Shown here piece by piece: positions 55,253-64,000 of a DNA stretch of 64,000 bases. Position numbers and translations under genes: made by a program. The stretch covers positions 124,001-188,000 of the forward strand of contig JBBELK010000015.1 in assembly GCA_037783545.1 (NCBI GenBank). The letters run 5' to 3'. This DNA is from Henricia sp. BOLD:AAB3569. Lineage: Eukaryota; Echinodermata; Asteroidea; Spinulosida; Echinasteridae. Position 1 is the stretch's first letter. Every line of letters begins with the position of its first letter. The notes under the pieces were generated by a model, which was not told where the DNA came from, ran no database searches, and saw only the letters and a program-made list of their open reading frames with translations.

Positions 55253-58200
55253 TCATCCAGTTTCTTTCGCTGCAAGGGGAAATGGTCAAAATTGTTTTTA
55301 GAAGAAAACAAATACATGTATTTGCAATGGGTATTTTGGCCTTCTGTATCAAACTCAAGACTTTCATTAATTCTGCAGGTTGTGCCATAATAATAATAAT
55401 GAAAATTTATAATGCGCCGGTATCCATCAAAAAAGATGCTCATGGCGCAGAGTCCTTAAGTCCATGGTACGCGTGTCCTTAAGCAAGGCACTTTTTTATA
55501 AATTGTTTCTTTCTACCCAGGAGTAAACAGTACCTGTAAAGCCCAATTTACAAGATCATACTTTTGTTCAAGAACGTCGTCCAAAATTTGTATGACGATG
55601 TTCAAGGGAAATCGTGTAAAGTGGAATTTGAACATCTGCAAACAAGCTCGAGCATGCGCATTAATTTGTATGACAGTGTTCAACCTCTATGCCAATTAGG
55701 TTAAAGATCTGGGTCACGTGGTATTTTAGCTCAAATGACACTCCACAAAATTCATAAAATATGCGTGGACATCATACATTTGTTGGATGAAGATCTTGAA
55801 CAAAAGTATGATCGTGTAAATTAGGCTTAAGGGTAGTAAAGGTGCCGTGTTGGGTTAGCTCATGAGTGCCCAACAGGCAGCTGGGGCTGCACGCTCCCCG
55901 GTTGAATTAACCCAACGACCAGGGGTAATAACGAAGCTACATGATATCTCTGCTATATAAATATATTAAAACAGAACTAAAGCCAAACTTGCTATTTTTA
56001 AATCCAATTAGACTCCTTCTGAAGCCAAATATTTTCAGTGACCGAGTCCTTGTTCACATCGGAGAAAATGGCTTCATTCGACGAAGATCAGAATTCAAAA
56101 TAGCTTCATTCAACAAAGCAAATTTGAAATGTGAACACGCCTTTTGTTCAACGAAATGATCTGACATTTAACCAGCATTGTACAGCTCATTTCGATTTGT
56201 CAGTGATTGCTCAACGTTACTGTTCTTGAAGTAAGATGTGTACACTGCACTGTGTACACACTTCATTAACTAATCTACGTCTTATAAAACAATTTCTTTA
56301 ATGTTAACAGGGTTTATTTACCACTTTCTGGATTCTGCGTACATTCCGGTCGCTCCACCCACAACTTGTAATTATTATTGCTAAGGAAACGCTTCACTTG
56401 GCCACATTCCAAACACGTCACAACAGCGTGCTTCTGGCGTTTAGCTGCAGGTTGTGTTTTAATGAGAAAAGGCGGCTTGGATAAGTTTTATTAGTTCTTT
56501 ATTAAAAACGTGGACTGTGAAATGCGAATATCTTGCTATATCAGAAACCTCACAAATAAGGAATTGGGGCCTTTAAAATGAAAAGCATCAAGCATCGGTT
56601 AGTGCAGATTTAACGGTGAAAAAAATATATAATTTAGAAGTGACAAATTTTAAGATTTTGTCTCATTAGACATGATCCACTACTCAAATCTTTCTAAATA
56701 ACTTAAATCAAGCATCAGTAAAAAATGCAGATTTGATGGAAAAACACAATTTTCAGCCAGGCTAATGTTTGGAAGCAGTACAGTTACTCATTTCATTCCA
56801 AAATCTGTAAGGGATTCATTTCACTCAGTAATTTAAGTTTTGAAAATCACGTATTTGGACTATCTCACCTCTTAATCTAACTTTGGAGGTCAATCCTGGT
56901 ATAAGGAGCAGGTCGCATCGCTTGCAGACGGTTCTCTTGATGTTGGGATGTCTACAGCAGAAATATCATCAAGACGAAGTAAGTTAATCAGTCTTATTCT
57001 CTTTTTCAATGATGTTGAGACACAATTTTCCACAAAATGGTCGATGGTCGCACATCCTGGCACTGTTGTGACCCGGTGTTATATGCCTTTGTATACAGGC
57101 ATAGCACCGTGACTGGAGTGAAAACAAATTCGTTTAGATACGTGTACGTGTTGCGTAGACAATCGCTTTGTTCATCGCTTGTCACCATGGGCACACCGTT
57201 GTTTTCACTCCAGCCCTACCGGATGTGATGTGGCACCGACCGACAGAATAAGTGAGAAACAAGTCACCTGGTTTGCATGATATGGTTTTGATGAAGTGTG
57301 GCAATTTTTAATTTTTGATAAAGTTGACACCGCATCAATTTAGCTCGATCATCTCACACTTCAACCCTGAAAGTTTTATCGTTGAATCTGACATTGGCAC
57401 CGGTTCTCAACCCAAACAATTACTGGAATTTTTGTGTTTCAAGAAAATCTGTTGAAAACACCAATTGTCAAATCTGCAACAGCTGGAATTTGTGTACTCC
57501 ACACATTATGTTCTGAATTTGGCTAATTTGTTTTAGCCAGTATTCACTAAAGATATTTAATTGCATTTATTCACTGGTACATGTACTTTGTGTGTCTTCA
57601 TTTGACTATCTCCATCTACCTAATTCTGACAGGTTTCCTACTGACAAGACATGCCGACTGACTTACATTCGTACCACTGCCTTTTTGGCAACATTCTTCA
57701 TTGTTGTAATGTAGAACCTGGCCAGGGCTGTGTTTTCGGGGTTCTGGAGCAGCATGCAGTGGGCTGCCTGTTATCACAAAAAGGGCATTAACAGTGGATA
57801 TGAAACGTTAATACATAGGGGACATATGTAGACGCTTAGGACCATTTGAAGGCTTGTGCACAAAGTTTATGGCGGAAAGAATACCATACCCGGCCGCATG
57901 CCTGGAAACCTATGGGACAAAATGTTTTTCTTTAGTAAAATCTTGACACTGTGCCTTCCTAATAAACCCTTTCACGGTTATCGACGCCATGTTGTTCACG
58001 GGGCAGTTCAAACACTCGTTACTGTTTGCGTACGCGGATCGTATACAGATGCATTGTTATGTTAGGTCACTGTGCATTAGCTACGATCTACGCACGCACA
58101 CGGCAACGCGTGTTCGAACTGCCACGTGAACAAGATGACGTTGATAACCGTGAAAGGGTTTATTGTGTTTTTATCATCAAACTGTCTTTTTTACAAGATC

Positions 58201-58338
58201 CTTTAAATTGAATGGCCGGGTATGAAATTCAACTCGCTATTTTTCCTCTTGATAATAAATACTATCTCTATCCATCATGTCCATGACTACCTGATAGAGG
58301 AAGTTAATTCTGAGCAAAGCATCTTGATTAGGATTCAT
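55253..58338 (-). CDS. RPP21: RPP21, ribonuclease P/MRP protein subunit (Rpr2 family)
   Basis: Zinc-binding protein subunit of RNase P, which matures the 5' ends of tRNA precursors in the nucleus. Exons in transcript order: 58291-58338, 57667-57767, 56869-56951, 56322-56444, 55253-55269; about 123 residues. The start MNPNQDALLRINFLYQ is the first ATG after an upstream in-frame stop and matches the family N-terminus. It is followed by AAHCMLLQNPENTALARFY. Zinc ligands are two CxxC pairs, CKRCDLLLIPGLTSKVRLR and VTCLECGQVKRF, as in human RPP21. The final 17-base coding exon is weakly supported. If the 56322 donor is not used, translation instead reads two more codons and stops at 56314. It is head-to-head with COX10. 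Confidence 0.88.
55385..55935 (+). repeat. SINE/LINE-tail repeat interrupted by a MITE, copy 2
   Basis: Starts with an (AAT)n run and AATTTATAATGCGCCGGTAT. AAGCAAGGCAC and CCAGGAGTAAACAGTACCTG then lead into the insertion. It resumes GGGTAGTAAAGGTGCC and ends ACGACCAGGGGTAATAACG. Confidence 0.7.
55540..55827. mobile_element. PIF/Harbinger-like MITE nested in a SINE
   Basis: 288 bases with ends AGCCCAATTTACAAGATCAT and ATGATCGTGTAAATTAGGCT, and inner ACTTTTGTTCAAGA pairing with TCTTGAACAAAAGT. A TAA duplication lies at 55537-55539 and 55828-55830. The related SINE at 39309 runs through this point uninterrupted. Confidence 0.88.
56020..56165. repeat. CATTCGACGAAG repeat
   Basis: ATGGCTTCATTCGACGAAGA, TAGCTTCATTCAACAAAGCA and TTTTGTTCAACGAAATGAT form loose tandem and inverted copies, related to 10567-11114. 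Confidence 0.55.
57035..57245 (-). mobile_element. MITE shared with 49215-49412, copy 2
   Basis: GTCGCACATCCTGGCACTGT, TGACTGGAGTGAAAACAAAT and TTTTCACTCCAGCCCTAC. Reverse of the 49-kb copy. It lies in an RPP21 intron. Confidence 0.8.
57961..58164. mobile_element. CpG-rich foldback, copy 2 (family with 16328-16530)
   Basis: Ends AATAAACCCTTTCACGGTTA and TAACCGTGAAAGGGTTTATT are identical to copy 1. The loop reads GTATACAGATGCATTG and ends GTGCATTAGCTACGATC, that is, inverted relative to copy 1. It lies in the first RPP21 intron. Confidence 0.92.
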
Positions 58339-59591
58339 GTCTGGAGTACGTGGGCCTATGACGAAAACTACTGTGCTGCATGCTCTGTGCCCCACACGTC
58401 CGATCCCGATGAAATCAGCTGCAAAAGTGAACACCACGTGCAAAAGTAAACGGGCGCCCTCTATCGGTAGCAGAAAGTACTCAATGTTGGGTTTGTCAGT
58501 TAAAAATGACTCCCCAAAGAAAAGGCCCTGCTGGAAAAAAGGCACGGAATCAGAAATAAGGAACAATTTCAAGAATCTTGTGCATAATCGTTCACTTGAA
58601 ATTGTAGAGAGTTTTGGTTGAACAGTAATTCTATTTGAACGGAATGGTGAATGATAAATTTAATTTGCCATCCATTTTGGACAGTGCAATATACTTGCAC
58701 ACATCGCAGCTGACATGCGCATATATGTGGGCGCGCGTACCGTATCGCGGCCGGCGAATTTGGATGGCAGAAAAACGGGAAAGTTTTGTCAAAAATTAAG
58801 ATTGTTCTCACACTGTGATAGCCGTGATATGGTAAATACCTTGGGTATACTGGTTTCCCAATAGCAGTAGGCCTACTACTAGTTTGGCACTACAATAATA
58901 CACGTTTTTTTAGTCCGAATTCACAGCTGGCTGCGTCTTGAAAATTATCAGGGGCCTGTGTGGAAAGTCTACATACCGTACCAAGCGTCTTCCATTGATT
59001 CGTGTGTAATTTCAACTTCAAGCCACAGTCGATGAATTCAGACATGTCTAAACGACCCTGTGAAGTTGTGTAACATAAAAACAGTAACAGACTAGTACTA
59101 CTACTAGTAAAACCCTGCTGAAAAACAAGGAAGGATTTATCTTATTTTGATCTGGACATGCTAGGCATAGCCTAGTGTACATGATGCAGTTTTCGTTTGT
59201 CAGATTAAACCTATTCTATAAAAACGATGTATGAAAATTTGGGTAGGAAAAATAGGAAGATTTTACTTGAAAAACTTTGGCCATTTTCAACAATTTGCCA
59301 ACGTGCATAAGATTTTAAGCACTGTAAAAAATGCTAAAAAAAAATAAAAGATGTATTATTTTTTCTTTATTTACTCGGTAGCTATGCGCTGGCAGAGTGT
59401 GGCGTAAATTTGGACGCATTCACTTCTTTGACAACGGTTCACTATTTTCAAGGAAAATGGTCAATGTTTTTCACTCTTGAAATTCCCATTAAAATAATAA
59501 CACGTTTTTGTGGTTATTATTTATTAAGTCATTAAAGGACAATATAAGTGGCGACCAGTAAACGGAATTCTTTCCCATTTTGTTTTTACAG
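58339..59591. promoter_or_regulatory. Divergent promoter region, RPP21 and COX10
   Basis: The start codons are 1.3 kb apart and divergent. The densest CpG block is 58700-58770, containing TGCGCATATATGTGGGCGCG, which includes an NRF1-like half site (TGCGCA). No TATA box stands out. The COX10 side must hold a noncoding first exon because the coding exon begins at a splice acceptor (59591). Confidence 0.45.
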
Positions 59592-59635
59592 AAACGTGCT
59601 GCTTTTGCAAAACAAATTAGAGACCGATAACTACA

Positions 59636-62600
59636 ATGTCTATGCATCAATCTATATTGAAGATTCTTCCCCGGTACCCTGGCTTACTGAAAATACTCGT
59701 ACATAGATGTCACCACGCTAGACGTTCAGTACACCTATGCACTCCATTAAGACAGCACACCAGAAGAAAGAATTGGGCTAGTAAGCAGGTAACACATAAA
59801 TTAGTTTTTATGCTGTTTTATATTTAGGAGACTTGTAAGTTTTTATTTGACACTATCCCATCCAGCGACAAGTCTGATGCACTTTTGTACCAGGCATTTA
59901 CATAATAGACCTTATGCACGGCGGCCATGACAGAGGGCAGTCACATTGTCACAGTGCGTCATGCACGAGTAGGCACTTTGTAGATCTATTGTCACATCAT
60001 TTAAATATGAAAACCTGCCCTCTGTCATGGCCGCCATGCATAAGGTCTATACAAGCTTTAAAAAAAAATTATACACGCAAATTATAATCTGATTAAAAAT
60101 GAAAGAGGCTGAGAGATGTACCATATTTTATCGGTCAGTATTGTGTATGGCCATCTCTTGTGGCAAGGCTGACTGCACCAGCCTCTTTAAGAGCCACTGA
60201 GGCAGGGTGCGCGACTCTGCCTGAAGTACCTATCATGTTCAATCAGCTTAAAACTGAACAAAATTTGTTTTCTAAGAACTGCAGGCTTCTCCCAGAAATG
60301 GAAAATGCCACATTTTATTACAGTGGGAATGACTTTGTTCTGACAAGTCCTCTTGGACCTGGATGAAACAATTGAAACGGAACAGTCTTGAAAGCAATTC
60401 CAAAGTGATTGGTCGATCAGTTTCTGTTATCCACAAGTTCACTGTATCAAGTTCTGATCAAGAATTGATATTTTGAAAAAATTGCTTTTCTTTTTTGGAA
60501 AAATATAATGTACATGTTCGCAGAAAATTCTGGATTTTTGACCCCTTTCCTCCTCTGTACGCATATCATGATACACATTCTCCTAAGCCCTCCCCATTTT
60601 TTAGGTGTGCAGTATGCAAAATAACTGAATGAATATTCATTAATTTCACAGGTAACGAGTGCAGAGTCCTCATCCGTAGACCCTCAACCACTCACGGCCA
60701 ATCTCTCCGAAACACAAACTCCTCTCTCCGACCCAGCAAACGCCCCTCACACACCCAATGCGACCACTACCTGCCAGACCTCCACACCAATCCAAAACTT
60801 GGAGGCGAGGGTGGAAACAGCTATCCAAAGCTCTGTGGACCATGTCACTCCATGTCCGATTGAACCCAAGGATGGGAATATTAAGGGTGAAGGGGCAGAA
60901 CAGACTGAACTCAGGGTGCAGAATCCGTGGAGAGAGCAGAGGGTACCAATTAGTCAGCTTTCTTCGTTGTATCTTCAGCTGTCAAAGAGCAGGTTAACAG
61001 GTAAATATAAAATATTGTAGTCGTTTTACTTCTCAGGGATATTGTCTCTCAATCTGTCCTATAAGAAAATAGTTTGAGTCTCAAGTTGTTGCATTAAAAA
61101 GTTGGACTGATAATCAAAGTAAAAGTACAATGCCTATTATAAGTGTCCTGATTATAAAAAAAACCAAATGGGTAATCTTGAAATCACAAGGAAAATTGTC
61201 ACTGATCTGGTGTTTGTGTCACAAGCATCCTTAGAAGCATCTTGGGGTGTTCCTTACCTTAATACGTGCCTTTACGACGCCACATGCCTTTAAGACGCCA
61301 CGCACGCTCGGCTTCGCGCAATACCGTAACCACAGATTTTTGACGGTTATCTAAAAAATTCCACCCCTAGAGTAGATGCCCATATAACCCCAAAACAGAT
61401 ATACAGTAGTTAGAATCTGTTTCTGAGCTCTATATTACTAGTTGACATTTTGAGTCAAAAACACAAATTCACCACGTTTTACGAGTTTGAAGCGGTCAAG
61501 AACTCCTCTCACCTCCGGAAACCCATTGACTTGTGTACAATCGTACGTACGAGATTCTGTCAGCATACTAGATTTTTATACCATTATACACTGTGCCATG
61601 TACCGCGCTCAGTGATATGTGGGGGAACCATAACGGCATGTATTGTCCGACTTAAACACGGACAGCTGCTCTTTTGTGAAGACTAAGCGCTTTGGAAGAC
61701 TAAGGTTCTGTGTCTAAGCTAAAGAAATTAAAGACACTCTTTTAGTTCAATTTCAGTCTTTCCAAGATCAAGTCTTCATTTATTTCAAGTAATGTTAAAA
61801 AACTGCTTGTAAGAAACATTTCCTGTTCTCTTTCTTCACTTCAGGGTTGGTTGTTATCTCAGCTCTAGCTGGCTATGGCATGGCTCCAGGCGTGTTTGAA
61901 CTATCTACCTGTGCTCTCACTGGTCTAGGGACGTTCCTGACATCATGTTCGGCAAATACTGTCAATCAGGTTAACAAATCACCGCAATTCGATTTAACTT
62001 ATCGTGTTACAGTCAGATTTTCTAAACCAGTAGACAGAAATTCTGCATTGGGTAGAAGAGAGAGCCTTTCATTGGGGATAGCAAGAACTGAAAGTGAAAC
62101 GAAACCCCAAAAGGGGATACTGTTGGTTTTAGTTGAACGAATGGTCCAAATGTAAAAATGCCTTAAGCAGTGAAGCTTTTTATGCCTTCCTTACATTCCA
62201 TCCAAATGAAGGAGCAATAGACCTGTATCACGGTGCAACCATTTTCCCTTTTCCCCTATTAAAATCAACATAACCAAAGCGGGGATTTGTAGGAAAAATA
62301 GTTTGGCCCCGTGGTGAAATTTTCGCGTGTGCATCACAATAGAACATGCGTAGCATGATCATGCCAACTAGGGATGGGAATTTACGGTTAATTCAGAAAC
62401 CGGTTTGCAATTCTTTCAAGTGTCGGTTAACCGGTTAACCGTTATGCCAACACTAGAGATTGTTGCTGGTGTTTATATACTATGCATGTGCAATGTATAC
62501 AATACCCCTAGGCCCCCAAAATAATAATTGAACCTTTATCTGGTCAAAATTTTACTACGACCCCATATAAATTTCATTAAATTTCATTATTTATTTAAAT

Positions 62601-62870
62601 TTCATTAAATTTCATTGTGATAAAGGTCAATTGGGACTACATGTATTTAGTGACCCAAACCGCTTGGCAACAGCACTCAAATTCCCAGACGTACTATGTG
62701 TAACCCCAACCTTTCTTGCCACCCCTTTAAACTTATACCACTAGTAAACAGTCTTTTGAACATAATTTCACAAAAGTCCCTCTATTTATTTGTCTGCAGT
62801 TCTTTGAGGTTCCCTATGACTCACAGATGGCAAGAACCAGGAACAGAGTGCTTGTCAAAGGACTTCTAAG
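59636..62870 (+). CDS. COX10: COX10, protoheme IX farnesyltransferase, 5' part
   Basis: Inner mitochondrial membrane enzyme of the UbiA family that joins farnesyl diphosphate to heme B to give heme O, the precursor of heme A for cytochrome c oxidase. Coding exons in the window: 59636-59788, 60652-61000, 61845-61969, 62800-62870, leaving a phase-2 donor, so the gene continues beyond 64000. The first coding exon starts after an AG at 59591, implying 5'UTR splicing upstream. Its product is rich in Arg, His and Leu, as expected for a mitochondrial presequence. The second exon is low-complexity Thr/Pro/Glu, then LSKSRLT. The third encodes a membrane segment (LVVISALAGYGMAPGVFEL) ending SCSANTVNQ. 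The fourth gives FFEVPYDSQMARTRNRVLV, the first polyprenyl-diphosphate-binding motif, with its Asn, Asp and Arg residues present. The remaining membrane helices are outside the window. Confidence 0.93.
59906..60049. mobile_element. Foldback MITE (GGCGGCCATGACAG), copy 2
   Basis: TAGACCTTATGCACGGCGGC and GCCGCCATGCATAAGGTCTA are inverted ends, with AGAGGGCAG and CTGCCCTCT inside. It lies in the first COX10 coding-side intron. Confidence 0.9.
60108..60230 (+). repeat. Interspersed repeat shared with 41728-41865
   Basis: GGCTGAGAGATGTACCATAT, GAGCCACTGAGGCAGGGTGC and ACTCTGCCTGAAGTACC. It lies in a COX10 intron. Confidence 0.8.
62425..62440. repeat. 16-bp perfect palindrome
   Basis: GGTTAACCGGTTAACC in a COX10 intron; further GGTTAA/ACCGG words lie 40-60 bases upstream. 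Confidence 0.8.
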
Positions 62871-63033
62871 GTAAGCGACCCCTCCATAAAGTACATACTC
62901 TCAAACTGTCAACTCTTTTTGGAGCAACAAAACAAAACATGCCAGGCGTTATGCGTGCGCATCATGTTTAACATTTATAAATTTGGTTTAGGAATGAGGT
63001 CGCATGCCAAATCGTCTTTGAATTATGTGACCT

Positions 63034-63345
63034 TTAATAATAATAATAATAGGCAGTTCTTATATAGCGCATTTCAGATCTGACAGATCTCTTAACGCCT
63101 TTCTGCGTTATTACCCCTAGTCATTGGGCTCAGTAATATCATTCCTTAATCGTTCTCAGCTCCTTGGGGAGTATACAGCCCCGGCTGCCTTAGGCACTCA
63201 ACGGCTTATCAATCACATCAACTTTCGCTACCCTCTCAGGTACCCATTTTGCTCCTGGGTGAAGAGAAGCAATGCGTGGCAAAGTACCTTGCTCAAGGGT
63301 ACACGCACCATAGAAGGGCCGGGATTCGAACCCACTACCTTTGGA
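63034..63345 (-). repeat. tRNA-derived SINE with LINE-like tail, copy 3
   Basis: Read on the minus strand: B box GGTTCGAATCCCGGCC, CCCTTGAGCAAGGTACTTTG, GGGTACCTGAGAGGGTAGCG and CTCCCCAAGGAGCTGAGAAC. It ends GCGCTATATAAGAACTGCC and then (ATT)n. Confidence 0.85.
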
Positions 63346-63812
63346 ACTAACTCGAATTTATGCAAAACAGGATGCATGCGCATAACAATGACCGATTTTC
63401 AACAGAGGGCGCTTTAGATATAAACAAAGAGCACATCGTCTATACCTTATTAAGGGGAAAAGCATGTGAACTATAAGGCTGTGCCTAACCAATCAAATAT
63501 TTGAATATTTTATCGTCAATAGCAATTTACCAAATCGAATATTCAATATTTGCTTTTTTCACTCCAAACCAAACATGTATTTCAGCTAGGAATGAGTGAA
63601 AATCCTTTTTCCTCTGCCGAAATGGCCACCTTGATGTCATTTGCGTTTAACCACGAGTCCAGTTTACAAGGGCCAACGATAATTTCTGCAAAAACTCTTC
63701 GGGCGAGAGACTGCTACATGCAAGTTACAACATAGTCTATAGTTTCAGCACAGATTAAATTGTTTTTTTGAGACGGCAAATTCGGCAATATAAAGGCTGC
63801 TGTAACTTCCTG

Positions 63813-63905
63813 TCACTATGAGCAACTAACAATGGAAATTTGGCACAAACCATTGTTATTAACAATGGTGTGTGCCCAATTTCCATTGTTAGTTGCTCAT
63901 AGTGT
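63813..63905. mobile_element. CACTATGA foldback, copy 2 (near-perfect)
   Basis: CACTATGAGCAACTAACAAT and ATTGTTAGTTGCTCATAGTG are exact complements. The centre is ACCATTGTTATTAACAATGG, itself a palindrome. Confidence 0.93.
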
Positions 63906-64000
63906 GTGAACTATGAGTTCGGATGTGCCAAAATCAATTAATTGCATGGCAAACCTTTTTGTCAATCGTAGAAAAAACGGGGTTTTTTTAAATAGTAATT

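Larger units (their letters stand above)
62871..64000. other. COX10 intron running to the window edge
   Basis: No further COX10 exon is recognised after the donor at 62871. The region holds a reversed SINE (63034-63345) and a foldback (63813-63905). Confidence 0.6.

Noticed and set aside
58985-59055. Minus-strand ATG ORF beginning MSEFIDCGLKL ahead of RPP21
   Set aside because: RPP21 has its own conserved start at 58338 with an in-frame upstream stop. This short ORF has a donor-like end but no family match; at most it is leader sequence.

Overview
The window is animal nuclear DNA. Its genes are split into short exons with GT-AG introns, intergenic DNA is AT-rich, and there is no bacterial operon structure. 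Six protein-coding genes can be read by splicing exons in consistent phase, and all are widely conserved in animals. Family content, a CR1/L2-type LINE fragment, tRNA-derived SINEs with (ATT)n tails and a dense set of foldback MITEs suggest an invertebrate deuterostome. An echinoderm is my best guess, but that rests on general impression and not on a diagnostic marker.

Layout. 322-7664 (+) is the 3' part of a USP31/USP43-type ubiquitin hydrolase. 7665-13471 is intergenic and filled with foldback elements. 13472-37614 (-) is a 17-exon coiled-coil gene of the QRICH2/C16orf96 (DUF4795) family, about 921 residues. 38720-43094 (+) is ECSIT, arranged head-to-head with the QRICH2-like gene. 46564-53539 (+) is CPSF4, the 30-kDa cleavage and polyadenylation factor. 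55253-58338 (-) is RPP21, a subunit of RNase P/MRP, lying tail-to-tail with CPSF4. 59636-62870 (+) is the 5' part of COX10, head-to-head with RPP21 and running off the right edge.

The genes do not form one pathway. ECSIT (complex I assembly and Toll signalling) and COX10 (heme O synthesis for cytochrome oxidase) are mitochondrial. CPSF4 and RPP21 act in nuclear RNA processing. Each mitochondrial gene shares a divergent start region with an unrelated neighbour.

Most remaining DNA is repeats. I count more than thirty inverted-repeat (foldback) elements. Several have recognisable target duplications: TTAA (piggyBac-like), TA (Tc1/mariner-like) and TTA/TAA (PIF/Harbinger-like). Some are nested inside one another, two foldbacks are built from tRNA-like sequence, and one still holds a scrap resembling a transposase. 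No stand-alone new enzyme system was found. The most unusual signals are the nested insertions, the tRNA palindromes, a minisatellite of nuclear-receptor-like half sites, and an internally inverted pair of MITE copies. All coordinates come from reading splice sites by eye; no alignment or database search was run.
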